The notes: a model not told the origin generated them from the sequence alone. Shown: positions 49,176 through 58,384, counted from the first letter of the stretch. The stretch: 64,000 nucleotides of DNA from Haloarcula limicola (GCF_010119205.1 NZ_WRXM01000001.1:620001-684000), one strand, 5' to 3'. Made by a program: numbers and translations.

Positions 49176-50363
49176 TTAGCTTTCGATAGCGACGACCTCG
49201 CGCTCGCTGGCACGGTCGCGAGCGCGCTCGAACAGGTCCTCGGGTTCGGCCGCCCGGAGCGCCGACAGCGACGCGTCCGTCTCCGGGAGTTCGGGCGCGA
49301 CGCGGTTACACCCGGCGTCGATGGTCGAGTCCTCGAACGTCCCGATGTCCCGCGCGAGCTCGGTTATCTCCGTCTTGTCGAGCGCGAGGTTCGGGCGGTG
49401 GACCGGCAGCGTCGCGACGGCGTCCGTGACCGCGAGGTTCGCCGCGGTCTGACTGGACTTCTGGCCGACGGCCTCGCCCGTGACGACGCCGACACAGCCC
49501 TCGTCCTCGGCGACGGCTTCGGCGGCGGCGAGCATGAATCGGCGCAGCGAGAGCATCCGAAGGTCGCCCATCTCCTCGGCCAGCGCGGCGACGACCGGCC
49601 CGGCGTCGACGACGTGGGCGTCCATCGGCTCCGTGGGGGCGTACGCGGCGAGCGTCTCGACGGTCGCCAGCGCCCGAGCTCGGTGGTCCGGGCCGCCGTA
49701 GTCGCCGAGATCGACGTACACCGGGACCACCGGACAGCCCCGCCGCATCAGTTTCCACGCAGCGACCGGCGAGTCGATGCCGCCGCTGAGGAGCGCGACG
49801 ACCGGGCGCTGGGTGCCCAGCGGCATCCCGGCGGGTCCCGCCCGCTTCTCCAAGAAGACGTACGCCTCCTCGGCGCGGCACTCGACGAACAGGCGGAACT
49901 CCGGGTCCTCTAGGTCCACCGTCGGTTCGCGGCCCAGCGATTCGATGGCTCCCCACACCGCCGAACCGCCCTCCGACTCGATGTCGGTGCTGGCGAAGGG
50001 GTGGGCGTCCGCCGGGCCGGCCCGCCGCGCGTCGACGGCGAAGGACCCCCCGTCGTAGTGGGCTTCGGTGGCCGCCGACAGCGCGTCTCCGATGGCGTCG
50101 AGCGTCGGATCCACGACCGCGGCCGGCGACGCCGAGACGACGCCGAAGGTGTCCGCCGCCGCGTCCGTGACGCCCTCGGGGTCGTCCGTGTGGACGAACA
50201 GCCGATTCCGCCGCTGTTCGACGGTCCCGTCGAGGCCGCGGGCGTCGAGCATCGCCCGGAGGTTCTCCGCCAGTCTGGTCTCCATCTTCCGGCGGACCTG
50301 CTCGCTCTTGACGCCCACCTCGCCGTGGCGAACGAGGACGACGTCGGCGTCGGGCGGGTGCAT
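49176..50363 (-). CDS. thiI: tRNA sulfurtransferase ThiI (4-thiouridine synthase)
   Basis: 395 aa. Transfers sulfur to U8 of tRNA and contributes to thiamine synthesis. NFLD at 1-70 (VRHGEVGVKSEQVRRKMETR), THUMP domain at about 75-165, and the PP-loop adenylation domain with VALLSGGIDSPVAAWKLMRR at about 187-206, then DEGCVGVVTGEAVGQKSSQT. The C-terminal rhodanese domain of E. coli ThiI is absent, as usual in archaea. ATG at 50361-50363 (complement). Confidence 0.93.
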   Translation of the reverse strand: MHPPDADVVLVRHGEVGVKSEQVRRKMETRLAENLRAMLDARGLDGTVEQRRNRLFVHTDDPEGVTDAAADTFGVVSASPAAVVDPTLDAIGDALSAATEAHYDGGSFAVDARRAGPADAHPFASTDIESEGGSAVWGAIESLGREPTVDLEDPEFRLFVECRAEEAYVFLEKRAGPAGMPLGTQRPVVALLSGGIDSPVAAWKLMRRGCPVVPVYVDLGDYGGPDHRARALATVETLAAYAPTEPMDAHVVDAGPVVAALAEEMGDLRMLSLRRFMLAAAEAVAEDEGCVGVVTGEAVGQKSSQTAANLAVTDAVATLPVHRPNLALDKTEITELARDIGTFEDSTIDAGCNRVAPELPETDASLSALRAAEPEDLFERARDRASEREVVAIES

Positions 50364-50565
50364 ACCGCTCCTTGCCGAATGGCGGATAAATGGGTGTCGT
50401 TCGGGGAGCCTCGACGCCGGTCCGAATACACCCGACAGTCCCGTCGAAATTCTCTGTCACGGAGTACGTTCACCCTCGGCGGTCAGTACAGCACTCTCAC
50501 AGGTCGCCCCGTTCGGAAACCACGGGAGCGTGAAATCGCGTAGCGAAGCCACATTTTAACCCCCC
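50364..50565. promoter_or_regulatory. Divergent promoter region between ThiI and the hypothetical gene
   Basis: 202 bases with an AT-richer patch near the right end (ACATTTTAAC at about 50551), a TATA-like candidate for the rightward gene. No gene or repeat seen. Confidence 0.4.
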
Positions 50566-51003
50566 ATGCGGACGACAGCGCTAGAAGTGAACCAACGGAC
50601 CGTCACAGTACGGGGTGAGTCGGTAGAGCAGTTATCGGCGGCGCTGTACGACGAACTGCGCCGAACCGACGAGGAACAGAACGGGAGTACGATGCAGCTG
50701 GGCGGGTCGCTGTACGGCGGTTCGAGTCAGGACGACGACGCGGCTATACAGCGGTACGAAGGCGATGGGTTCGACGTCATCGTGGTCGAGCGGTACTATC
50801 TCCGGACGAACTCGGACCTACAGACGACGATTATCGTCGAGCGAGAGGCCGCGGAGCGGGCGTCCGTGACTATCGTCGCCGGTGGCGGCGCAACTGGGCT
50901 GGGGCCGCTGAGCTGGGGTTTGGGCTCGGAATCGGCCGATACCGAAGCCGTCGTCTCCGTCCTTACGGACGTGTGTGACCGGCTGGGACTGCTGATCGAG
51001 TGA
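50566..51003 (+). CDS. Hypothetical soluble protein, 145 aa
   Basis: Beta-rich start (TALEVNQRTVTVRGESVEQL) and a hydrophobic strand DVIVVERYYLRTNSDLQTTI, ending in a Gly-rich loop and helix (TIVAGGGATGLGPLSWGLGS). It resembles small actin-like or ABC-fold-free proteins without catalytic motif. The Gly-rich loop could be a nucleotide or membrane contact. No family assigned. Preceded by a TTTTAAC element 14-9 bases before the ATG. Confidence 0.72.
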   Translation: MRTTALEVNQRTVTVRGESVEQLSAALYDELRRTDEEQNGSTMQLGGSLYGGSSQDDDAAIQRYEGDGFDVIVVERYYLRTNSDLQTTIIVEREAAERASVTIVAGGGATGLGPLSWGLGSESADTEAVVSVLTDVCDRLGLLIE

Positions 51004-51115
51004 GCAGCCGCGGCATCTCCAGCGCCGTACCCGACCTACGCTCTCGGCTCACGTCTCTGTGAGCGTTTGCTCCTCTCTGAGGGTTTCACGGGACGCTACT
51101 CCTGACTGACGACGG

Positions 51116-51613
51116 CTACTCCGCCGCCCGGTCGCCTCGCTCCTCGCCCGGCGGGTCCGGCCGCGTGGCGGAGACGACGTTCTGGATGTAGCGCATCCCC
51201 GAAGCGATCGCCATCACGCTGTCCATCAGGGCCTGCTGTGTCGTCTCCTCGGAGTAGAGCCGATGCTCCATCTGTATCAGTTCGGCGTCCCGGAGTTCGC
51301 AGGCGTCGTCGTTCTCGTCGAGGAACGTGTAGAATCCCGGCGTCGTCGCGAGTATCGGTCCGATCCGGTCCAGTAGCTGTCCCCGCGCCTCCTCGTCCGC
51401 TAAGAGCTCTCTGGACCGGTCGGTGTCGAACGCGTTGCGTCCCACGACCCGGAGCGGCCCCTGTTCGTATTCCTTTATCAGGTGAATCGGGAGCCGGGAG
51501 AGCGTCACCTGAAGGTTGAACGCCGTCTCCGCCTCGTCCTCGGCCGTCACGCTCTGGACCGCGGTGTCGTCGAGCCACCACTGTACCTGCTCCGTGGTAA
51601 CGTGTGTGGTCAT
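51116..51613 (-). CDS. Hypothetical helical protein, 165 aa
   Basis: Starts MTTHVTTEQVQWWLDDTAVQ and runs through an alternating strand/helix pattern (AFNLQVTLSRLPIHLIKEYE, IGPILATTPGFYTFLDENDD, LMDSVMAIASGMRYIQNVVS) reminiscent of small YbjN- or chaperone-like folds. No catalytic motif. ATG 51611-51613 (complement) chosen because the upstream frame is GC-rich noise. Convergent with the 50.6 kb gene. Confidence 0.7.
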   Translation of the reverse strand: MTTHVTTEQVQWWLDDTAVQSVTAEDEAETAFNLQVTLSRLPIHLIKEYEQGPLRVVGRNAFDTDRSRELLADEEARGQLLDRIGPILATTPGFYTFLDENDDACELRDAELIQMEHRLYSEETTQQALMDSVMAIASGMRYIQNVVSATRPDPPGEERGDRAAE

Positions 51614-51939
51614 AATCGGCGCTTCGAGACGAGCCCGAAAAAGCCGTCTGCCTGCAAGAGTTGCCGGCGAAGCGGTGAGTCGACTGAGGATGATCGGAAA
51701 GCCGGAGCCGCCTTCGCAAGCGAGACGGGGCTCGCTTCGAGTTCGAGAACGCGACCGAGGGTCGGCGCGTAGCCGAATAACCGAGCGCATCTGCCCGCCG
51801 TTGCTGCGGAGAGCTGCGGTGCGGTAGCGGAAACCGATACCGTACCGAACTCGCGGCGATGCCGCGAGTTCGGCCTTTTTCATGAACGTTTTTGCGGTGA
51901 GCGGTGAGCGCAGAGCGCTCACCCGAACCGCAAAAAGGT
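51614..51939. other. Intergenic region with strong palindromes
   Basis: Holds a 13-bp hairpin followed by a T-run (51845-51880) and a large compound palindrome (51883-51942). An additional GCGAG/CTCGC element lies at 51721-51737. No gene recognised. Confidence 0.5.
51845..51880 (+). terminator. 13-bp hairpin with T-run
   Basis: CCGAACTCGCGGC-gat-GCCGCGAGTTCGG (51845-51873) followed by CCTTTTT. This is the strongest intrinsic-terminator-like structure in the window on the plus strand; the nearest upstream plus-strand gene ends at 51003, with a minus-strand gene between, so it may instead act on an antisense or unannotated transcript. Confidence 0.6.
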
Positions 51940-51942
51940 TCA
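51883..51942 (-). terminator. Compound palindrome at the end of the FAD reductase gene
   Basis: TGAACgTTTTTGCGGT and ACCGCAAAAAgGTTCA are inverted arms with one mismatch, enclosing GGTGAGCGC-aga-GCGCTCACC (51903-51923). The right arm overlaps the minus-strand stop codon (51940-51942). Read leftward it ends the FAD reductase transcript with T-run context on both strands. Confidence 0.6.
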
Positions 51943-52575
51943 GCCGAAGTTCTCGACCTTCGCCTCGTCGCTGTCGACGCCGGCGGCCTCCAGCGCGGCC
52001 ATCGCGTCGTCTAAGAAGTCCGCGAAGCCGTAGACGAACACCTGCCCGCCGCCGTCGGTCGCCTCGGCGACGGCGTCGGTCAGGTCGGCGTCCTCGTCGA
52101 GTACGGTGACGAACACGCCGTCCGCTTCGAGGGCGTCCAGTCGCTCCTCGTGGATGGGGTCGTCATCGCGATAGACGAGGGCGGCCTCGTTACCCTCCTG
52201 AAGCGCGCGCTCGGCGATGCCGATCGCGGGGCCGATTCCCGGGCCGCCGGCCAGAAGGACCGCTCGCGATTCGCCCTCGTAGTAGTCGGACCCGAACGGG
52301 CCGGAGACGCGGACCTCGTCGCCGGCTTCGAGGTCCGCGAGGTGGGGCGCGACGTCGCCGTCGGGGTCGATGCCGACGGTGATCTCGAACTCGTCGGCCA
52401 CGTCCGGCGAGGAGATCGTGTAGAAGCGCGACTCGTCCTCGCCGTCGACAGTGAGGGTGAGCTTGACGAACTGACCCGGTTGGGCGTCGAACTCGTCGGG
52501 CGTCTCGATGTCGATGGCGACGGAGTCCGGTCCCACCGATCGGACGGCGACGACGGAAAGTGAACGTTCGTCCAT
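51940..52575 (-). CDS. FAD-dependent ferredoxin-NAD(P) reductase-type oxidoreductase
   Basis: 211 aa. The FAD-binding barrel has QPGQFVKLTLTVDGEDESRF then YTISSP (the RxYS/T FAD motif reads RFYTIS). The NAD(P) domain begins about 105 with VLLAGGPGIGPAIGIAERAL and ends VFVYGFADFLDDAMAALEAA. No iron-sulfur cluster. Role: electron transfer between NAD(P)H and an unknown carrier. Start ATG 52573-52575 (complement). Divergent from the korAB operon, which also uses ferredoxin. Confidence 0.87.
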   Translation of the reverse strand: MDERSLSVVAVRSVGPDSVAIDIETPDEFDAQPGQFVKLTLTVDGEDESRFYTISSPDVADEFEITVGIDPDGDVAPHLADLEAGDEVRVSGPFGSDYYEGESRAVLLAGGPGIGPAIGIAERALQEGNEAALVYRDDDPIHEERLDALEADGVFVTVLDEDADLTDAVAEATDGGGQVFVYGFADFLDDAMAALEAAGVDSDEAKVENFG

Positions 52576-52716
52576 ATCGACCACGTCGGACGGCGCTGAC
52601 AAGGGAATTTCGATTGATTCTCCCGGCCGGTGAACATATTTATTCAGTTCCGAGTATCCCGCGCGCGGGCGCACACAGAAGCCTTTTCTTCCCCCACTTG
52701 CTACCTCTGCGATAGT
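52576..52716. promoter_or_regulatory. Divergent promoter, FAD reductase / korAB
   Basis: 141 bases. AT-rich CATATTTATTCAG at about 52637-52650 is the likely basal promoter region. A further T-rich segment (GCCTTTTCTTCCCCC) precedes the korA ATG at 52717. Confidence 0.45.
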
Positions 52717-54492
52717 ATGCCAGAGGACCTCAATTGGGCCATCGGTGGGGAAGCCGGCGATGGCATCGACTCTACCGGGAAGATCTTCGCGCAGGCGCTC
52801 TCCCGGGCGGGTCGACACGTTTTCACCTCCAAGGACTTCGCCTCCAGAATCCGGGGCGGCTACACCGCCTACAAGGTTCGAACGTCGGTCGACCGCGTCG
52901 AGAGCGTCGTCGACCGACTGGACATCCTCATCGCGCTGACCGAGCGCACCATTCACGAGAACGAGGACGAACTCCACGACGACTCCGTCGTCATCTACGA
53001 CGGCGAGCGCTCGACGATGCAGGACGTCGAGGTGCCCGGCGACGCCATCGCGCTGGAAGTGCCCCTGAAGCGGCTCGCCGAGGACGCCGGCGGGGCGATC
53101 ATGCTCAACGTCGTCGCGCTCGGCGCGGCGTGCGAGGTGACGAACTTCCCGATCGAGAACTTAGACGAGAGCCTCCAGAAGCGCTTCGGCGACAAGGGCG
53201 AGGCCATCGTCGAGAACAACAAGGAAGCCGCCCGGATGGGCCAGGAGTACGTCCAGGAGGAGTACGACCACGACTTCGGCTACGACGTCGAGACGACCGA
53301 CGAGGACTACGTCCTACTCAACGGCGACGAGGCCATCGGCATGGGCGCGATCGCCGCCGGCTGCCGGTTCTACGCCGGGTATCCCATCACACCAGCCACG
53401 GACGTGATGGAGTATCTGACGGGGCGAATCGACCAATTCGGGGGCAAGGTCGTCCAAGCGGAGGACGAGCTCTCGGCGATCAACATGGCGCTGGGCGCGG
53501 CTCGCGCGGGCGCTCGCTCGATGACCGCGACTTCGGGTCCGGGTATCGACCTGATGACCGAGACGTTCGGCCTCGTCGCCACCAGCGAGACGCCGCTGGT
53601 CATCTGTGACGTGATGCGCTCGGGTCCCTCGACGGGGATGCCGACCAAGCAGGAACAGGGCGACCTGAACATGACGCTGTACGGCGGCCACGGCGAGATC
53701 CCGCGCTTCGTCGTCGCGCCGACCACGATCTCGGAGTGCTTCTGGAAGACCGTCGAGGCGTTCAACTTGGCCGAGAAGTACCAGACGCCGGTGTTCCTGG
53801 TCTCGGACCTCGCGCTCGCGGTCACCGAGCAGACGTTCTCGCCCGATACCTTCGACATGGACGAGGTGGAGGTCGACCGCGGCAACGTCGTCGACGAGGA
53901 GGACATCGACGCGTACTTGGACGAACAGGGCCGCTTCCAGGCGCACTTCCCGGCCGCCGACGGCGTTTCGCCGCGGGCGTTCCCCGGCACCGCCGACGGC
54001 GCGCACATGACGACCGGGCTGGAACACGACGAGCTCGGCCGCCGGACCGAGGACACCGAGGTCCGCATCGAGCAGGTCGACAAGCGCCAGCGGAAGGTCG
54101 ACACCGCCCGCGAGCAGGAGGAGTTCGACTATCGCGAGTACGGCGACCCCGACGCCGACACGCTGATCATCTCGTGGGGGTCGAACGAGGGGGCGATGCG
54201 CGAGGGACTCTCCTTCCTCGAGGAGGAGGGCTACGACATCCGCTTCATCTCGGTCCCGTACATCTTCCCGCGCCCGGACCTGACCGAGGAGGTCGAGGCG
54301 GCCGAGGAGGTCATCGTCGTGGAGTGTAACGCCACCGGACAGTTCGCCGACGTCATCGAACACGACGTGCTCGAGCGCGTCGAGCGCGTCAACAAGTACA
54401 ACGGCGTGCGGTTCAAAGCGGACGAACTGGCGACGGAGATCAAGGAAGCGCTTGGCGACGACGCCAGCACACAGGAGGTCGAAGCAGAATGA
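52717..54492 (+). CDS. korA: 2-oxoacid:ferredoxin oxidoreductase, alpha subunit
   Basis: 591 aa fused gamma-alpha subunit that oxidatively decarboxylates 2-oxoacids (2-oxoglutarate or pyruvate) and reduces ferredoxin. The gamma part (1-190) begins NWAIGGEAGDGIDSTGKIFA; the alpha part has YAGYPITPATDVMEYLTG (the YPITP motif), GGKVVQAEDELSAINMALGA and the C-terminal TLIISWGSNEGAMREGLSFL. Haloarchaea use such enzymes in place of the NAD-linked dehydrogenase complexes. ATG 52717 is preferred. It overlaps korB by four bases (ATGA). Confidence 0.95.
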   Translation: MPEDLNWAIGGEAGDGIDSTGKIFAQALSRAGRHVFTSKDFASRIRGGYTAYKVRTSVDRVESVVDRLDILIALTERTIHENEDELHDDSVVIYDGERSTMQDVEVPGDAIALEVPLKRLAEDAGGAIMLNVVALGAACEVTNFPIENLDESLQKRFGDKGEAIVENNKEAARMGQEYVQEEYDHDFGYDVETTDEDYVLLNGDEAIGMGAIAAGCRFYAGYPITPATDVMEYLTGRIDQFGGKVVQAEDELSAINMALGAARAGARSMTATSGPGIDLMTETFGLVATSETPLVICDVMRSGPSTGMPTKQEQGDLNMTLYGGHGEIPRFVVAPTTISECFWKTVEAFNLAEKYQTPVFLVSDLALAVTEQTFSPDTFDMDEVEVDRGNVVDEEDIDAYLDEQGRFQAHFPAADGVSPRAFPGTADGAHMTTGLEHDELGRRTEDTEVRIEQVDKRQRKVDTAREQEEFDYREYGDPDADTLIISWGSNEGAMREGLSFLEEEGYDIRFISVPYIFPRPDLTEEVEAAEEVIVVECNATGQFADVIEHDVLERVERVNKYNGVRFKADELATEIKEALGDDASTQEVEAE

Positions 54493-55352
54493 GCTCAGAC
54501 ATCAGATTCACGGACTTCAAGTCCGACAAGCAACCGACGTGGTGTCCTGGCTGCGGTGACTTCGGGACGATGAACGGCATGATGAAAGCGCTGGCCGAGA
54601 CGGGCAACTCCCCCGACGACACGTTCGTCGTGGCGGGGATCGGCTGTTCCGGGAAGATCGGGACGTACATGCACAGCTACGCGCTGCACGGCGTCCACGG
54701 CCGCGCCCTGCCGGTCGGTATCGGCGTGAAGATGGCCAACCCGGACCTCGAAGTGATGGTCGCGGGCGGCGACGGCGACGGCTACTCCATCGGTGCGGGC
54801 CACTTCATCCACGCAGTGCGCCGGAACGTCGACATGACCTACGTCGTCATGGACAACCGCATCTACGGCCTGACGAAGGGGCAGGCCTCGCCGACCTCGC
54901 GCGAGGACTTCGAGACGTCGACTTCGCCGGACGGCCCGAACCAGCCGCCGGTCAACCCGAAGGCGCTGGCGCTGTCGGCCGGCGCGACGTTCATCGCGCA
55001 GTCCTTCTCCTCGAACTCCCAGCGCCACGCCGAGATCGTCCAGAAGGCCATCGAGCACGACGGCTTCGGCTTCGTCAACGTCTACTCGCCGTGCGTGACG
55101 TTCAACGACGTGGACACGTACGACTACTTCCGCGACACCATCGTGGACTTAGACGAGACGGACCACGACTCGACGGACCGCGACCAGGCCAAGGACAAGA
55201 TCATGGAGAGCGACAAGGAGTACATGGGCGTCCTCTACCAGGACGAGAGCTCGGTGGGCTTCGAGGAGCGCGAGGGCGTCGAGGGGTCGATGGCCGAGAT
55301 CCCCGACGGCGCGCCCGACGGCGCGACGGACCTCGTCCGCGAGTTCTACTGA
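54489..55352 (+). CDS. korB: 2-oxoacid:ferredoxin oxidoreductase, beta subunit
   Basis: 287 aa. Binds thiamine diphosphate and a [4Fe-4S] cluster. CPGCGDFGTMNGMMKALAET opens the chain with cluster cysteines, GIGCSGKIGTYMHSYALHGV gives a further Cys, and GGDGDGYSIGAGHFIHAVRR with MDNRIYGLTKGQASPTS forms the TPP-binding site (GDG...N). Further Cys in YSPCVTFNDVDTYDYF. Overlaps korA, so co-translated with it. Confidence 0.96.
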   Translation: MSSDIRFTDFKSDKQPTWCPGCGDFGTMNGMMKALAETGNSPDDTFVVAGIGCSGKIGTYMHSYALHGVHGRALPVGIGVKMANPDLEVMVAGGDGDGYSIGAGHFIHAVRRNVDMTYVVMDNRIYGLTKGQASPTSREDFETSTSPDGPNQPPVNPKALALSAGATFIAQSFSSNSQRHAEIVQKAIEHDGFGFVNVYSPCVTFNDVDTYDYFRDTIVDLDETDHDSTDRDQAKDKIMESDKEYMGVLYQDESSVGFEEREGVEGSMAEIPDGAPDGATDLVREFY

Positions 55353-55548
55353 GACCGCCGACGTAGCGTCGATCGAGACAGATTCGACGCGCGGTTTTTC
55401 CCCCGACGGCGACGGGTAGTTCCCAGGCACGTGCAAGCCTGTCGCTTAGACGGGTGGCCGGGATACGTACGGGTATGCGACTTGCCAATCCGCACCACCC
55501 AGTGGCGTCGTGGGCAGCGACCGATCCCGTCGTCACCGCCCGGACCGG
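55353..55548. other. Intergenic region after korB
   Basis: T-run GGTTTTTCCCCC at about 55393 is a plausible korAB transcript end. No other feature. Confidence 0.35.
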
Positions 55549-55800
55549 GTGACGAAGGTGTCCTTATCCGATCGTCCGAACGGGACCTGGCTCGACTTCG
55601 CGGTGAATCTCATCCCGCTGTGTATTCTCGTCGGACTCGTAGCGGTGTTCTTACCGGTCGTCCCCTGGGAGTTGAACCGCTGGCTCGTGTTCTGGGAGCG
55701 GTTCCTGGCGGTGTTCGCCGCCGTCCTGTTGCTGCTGGTGGTCGCCGTGGGAAGTCGGGTGTTCTTCGGTGGCGGCGACCCGTCCGCGAAAGAGCGTTGA
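55549..55800 (+). CDS. Small membrane protein with two hydrophobic segments
   Basis: About 83 aa from GTG 55549 (or 96 aa from GTG 55510). RPNGTWLDFAVNLIPLCILV begins a first helix (about 20-40) and WERFLAVFAAVLLLLVVAVG gives the second; a short C-terminus ends DPSAKER. It resembles a haloarchaeal DUF6684-type pattern (recalled, unverified). Role unknown. Both GTG starts are unproven. Confidence 0.65.
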   Translation: MTKVSLSDRPNGTWLDFAVNLIPLCILVGLVAVFLPVVPWELNRWLVFWERFLAVFAAVLLLLVVAVGSRVFFGGGDPSAKER

Positions 55801-55875
55801 CGGATACCGTCGGTGTGTTCGCAAGCACGCGATCCCGCATCGGTCGCGAGTTCGCCGGACCTCGTGCGATTCTCT

Positions 55876-57030
55876 TCAGTGGTGGCCGGGCAACACACTC
55901 GGGTCGCCCGAGCGGTAGATGTACTCGACGGCGATGCCGGTCAGCGGCGAGTCGGCGGCCGTGGCCGACTCCTTCGCGAGGTCGAGATACTGTTCGGTGA
56001 CGTCGACGACGCGGTTGTACGCCGCCTGGTCGTCGGGCGCGAGGAGGTACTCCGCGGTGACGGGCGTCAGCTGTCCCTCGGCGCGGTCGTCGGCGTAGTC
56101 GTCCACGTCGTCGAGCCACACCTGCGCGCCGATGATGGCCAGCACGATCGAGCGGGCGAACTCGTCGTCGATATCGAGCCCGGCGAGCCGGTAGAGATCG
56201 AGCATCCCGTCGTAGAGGACGCCGACGCGGGCGTACTGGGTCTTGCTGTACGGGAGCCCCTTCTCGGCGGCGGTGAAGGTGGCCGGTTCCTCCTCGTAGT
56301 CGGCGAACTTGTACTCCTCGCGGACGGCGTCGACGGCGCTCTCGTCGCCGTCCTCGGCCCGCGTCATCAGCTCGCGGAAGTGGTCGTCGCGCGCCTGATG
56401 GGCCTCGGAGTAGTCGACGGCCCACTGGTAGGCGTCGGCGACGACCGACGGCATCTCGTCTAAGAGACCGTCGAGGTGCGACTGCAGGGCGGCCTGTGCC
56501 GTCTCGGCGACGCGCCGGGGGTCGGCCGCGACGTCCGTCTCGAAGTCCTCGAACTCGTCGTCGTTGATGGCGTCGCGCATGTCGCCGTCGATCAGCGCCT
56601 CGATGGAGAGGCGGGTCATTTGCTCGGCGCGGACGACCCGCTCTCGGGGGGAGAGGTCCGGCACGTCGCCGCCGAGCGCCCCGGTCTCGACCGGTGGAAC
56701 GCCGGTGGCGATTCCCTCGGTCACCGGGTCCTCGGCGGCGTCCTTGCGGGCGTCCCGGTAGACGTACCCGAGCGTCAGCGTCGCCGGGAGGATCAGTTTG
56801 GTGTCGTAGCTAAACGACACCGGGCGGCCGAACTCGGCTTCGAGGGCGGCCTCGACGCGCTCGTAGACGTCCGCGACCATCCGGTCGGTCCGGTCGTCGA
56901 TCGTGGATTTGAGCGAGAGACTGCTGTAGTCGAAGACGCCGGTGTCGGCGTAGTAGCCGAGCACCGACCGGAGCGCCGTCGGGAGTCTGGGGCTATCAGC
57001 GAGTGCGCCTGCGCCTGTCTTGAGAACCAT
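55876..57030 (-). CDS. All-helical protein with DDxxD motif
   Basis: 384 aa without membrane segments. Mostly helical. The stretch LAIIGAQVWLDDVDDYADDR then AEGQLTPVTAEYLL (about 300-330) contains DDVDD followed by D-x3 and resembles the second Asp-rich motif of trans-prenyltransferases; the first DDxxD motif is not clear. Catalytic activity as a prenyltransferase is therefore unproven. Divergent (118 bases) from a digeranylgeranylglycerophospholipid reductase, so a lipid or isoprenoid role is suggested by context. ATG 57028-57030 (complement) chosen. Confidence 0.75.
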   Translation of the reverse strand: MVLKTGAGALADSPRLPTALRSVLGYYADTGVFDYSSLSLKSTIDDRTDRMVADVYERVEAALEAEFGRPVSFSYDTKLILPATLTLGYVYRDARKDAAEDPVTEGIATGVPPVETGALGGDVPDLSPRERVVRAEQMTRLSIEALIDGDMRDAINDDEFEDFETDVAADPRRVAETAQAALQSHLDGLLDEMPSVVADAYQWAVDYSEAHQARDDHFRELMTRAEDGDESAVDAVREEYKFADYEEEPATFTAAEKGLPYSKTQYARVGVLYDGMLDLYRLAGLDIDDEFARSIVLAIIGAQVWLDDVDDYADDRAEGQLTPVTAEYLLAPDDQAAYNRVVDVTEQYLDLAKESATAADSPLTGIAVEYIYRSGDPSVLPGHH

Positions 57031-57148
57031 CTGTGTCTCCCCGCGTGGCAACTGCTGTGACTGGCGGCTTCTTTACCCTTTCGAGAGGCGGTTCCGAGCG
57101 CGGGGCGGAGAAAGCAAGACTGATAACCGAGACGGGAAATCCACAACC

Positions 57149-58384
57149 ATGCGCGACCGCTTTGACGTGGTGATAGCCGGGGCTGGCCCAGCGGGCGGCC
57201 AGTGTGCCCGCGACCTGGCCGAGCGGAACTACGACGTGCTGGTGCTCGAGACGGAGTCGGAGTCGGAGTTCCCGCGTCAGAGCAACAAGTCCACCGCCGG
57301 GACGTTCCCCTCCGCGATGACCGCCTTCGCGATCCCGGACGACGTGGTGATGAACTACACGGACGACGTGGTCCTCGAATCGCCCAACAACCACTACGTC
57401 CGAGAACAGACCGGGGCGGTGCTGGAGTTCGCCGAGTTCAAGCGGTTCCTCGTCCGCGACAGCCGCGAGAAGGGCGCGACCTATCGCTTCGACTCGCGCG
57501 TCTCCGGGCCGATCGTGGAAGACGGCGAGGTCGTCGGCGTTCGCTACGACGGCGACGAGGAGGTGTACGCCGACATCGTCATCGACGCCACCGGTCCCGC
57601 CGCGCCGCTCGCGAAGGAACTCGGCGTGACCGGCCTCGAACGGGAACATCAGGCCATCGGCATCGAGTACGAGTTCGAGAACGTCGACGTGAACCACCCC
57701 GAGTACGCCGACCTGCGGGACTCGATGATGCTCAGACTCGACCACGACCTCGCGCCTGGCGGCTACTCGTGGATCTTCCACACCGGCGGCGACACGGCGA
57801 AGGTCGGCCTCTGTTACATCCAGAACGAGTCCCACAATCAGTACGCCAAGGAGGGGATGGGCATCGACGGCTACCTGGACTACTGGCTGGAGTCGGACCC
57901 GCGGTTCAAAGACGCCGAGCGAATCGAGGGCACGCAGGCTCACCGCGGGTCGGCCCACATCCAGCCGCCGAAGTCCATGAGCACGGACGGCTTCATGGCC
58001 ATCGGCGACACCGTCCCCTCGATCGACCCGCTCTGGGGCGAGGGCATCCACAAGGGCATGAAGTCCGCCCGCGCCGCCGCCGCGACGGTGGACGCGGCGC
58101 TCACCCCCGAGGAACCCCAGACCGACGCGCAGACGCTCGCGGTGTACGACCGCCTGTGGCACAGCGACGTCGCGCCGAAGCAGCGCGCTCGACTGATGAT
58201 GACCGAGATCCTGTATCTCGTCCCGAACGAGCGCTACGACCGGCTGATGGCCGACTTACAGGGGACGACAGAGGACACGCTCACGCAGATAAACAGCGGC
58301 GACCGGCGCGCGATCGCCGAACTCGCTCACCTCTCTGACATCCCGATGCTGGCGAAATACGCCCGCCGCCGCCTCCTCGAGTAG
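57149..58384 (+). CDS. Digeranylgeranylglycerophospholipid reductase
   Basis: 411 aa geranylgeranyl reductase. Saturates the isoprenoid chains of archaeal ether lipids. N-terminal FAD motif VVIAGAGPAGGQCARDLAER, PGGYSWIFHTGG at about 200 (a PxxYxWxF variant), and the flavin-contact GFMAIGDTVPSIDPLWGEGI near 285. The C-terminal helical part ends KYARRRLLE. ATG 57149. Paralogue of the flavoprotein at 8.8 kb, but closer to the canonical family. Confidence 0.9.
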   Translation: MRDRFDVVIAGAGPAGGQCARDLAERNYDVLVLETESESEFPRQSNKSTAGTFPSAMTAFAIPDDVVMNYTDDVVLESPNNHYVREQTGAVLEFAEFKRFLVRDSREKGATYRFDSRVSGPIVEDGEVVGVRYDGDEEVYADIVIDATGPAAPLAKELGVTGLEREHQAIGIEYEFENVDVNHPEYADLRDSMMLRLDHDLAPGGYSWIFHTGGDTAKVGLCYIQNESHNQYAKEGMGIDGYLDYWLESDPRFKDAERIEGTQAHRGSAHIQPPKSMSTDGFMAIGDTVPSIDPLWGEGIHKGMKSARAAAATVDAALTPEEPQTDAQTLAVYDRLWHSDVAPKQRARLMMTEILYLVPNERYDRLMADLQGTTEDTLTQINSGDRRAIAELAHLSDIPMLAKYARRRLLE

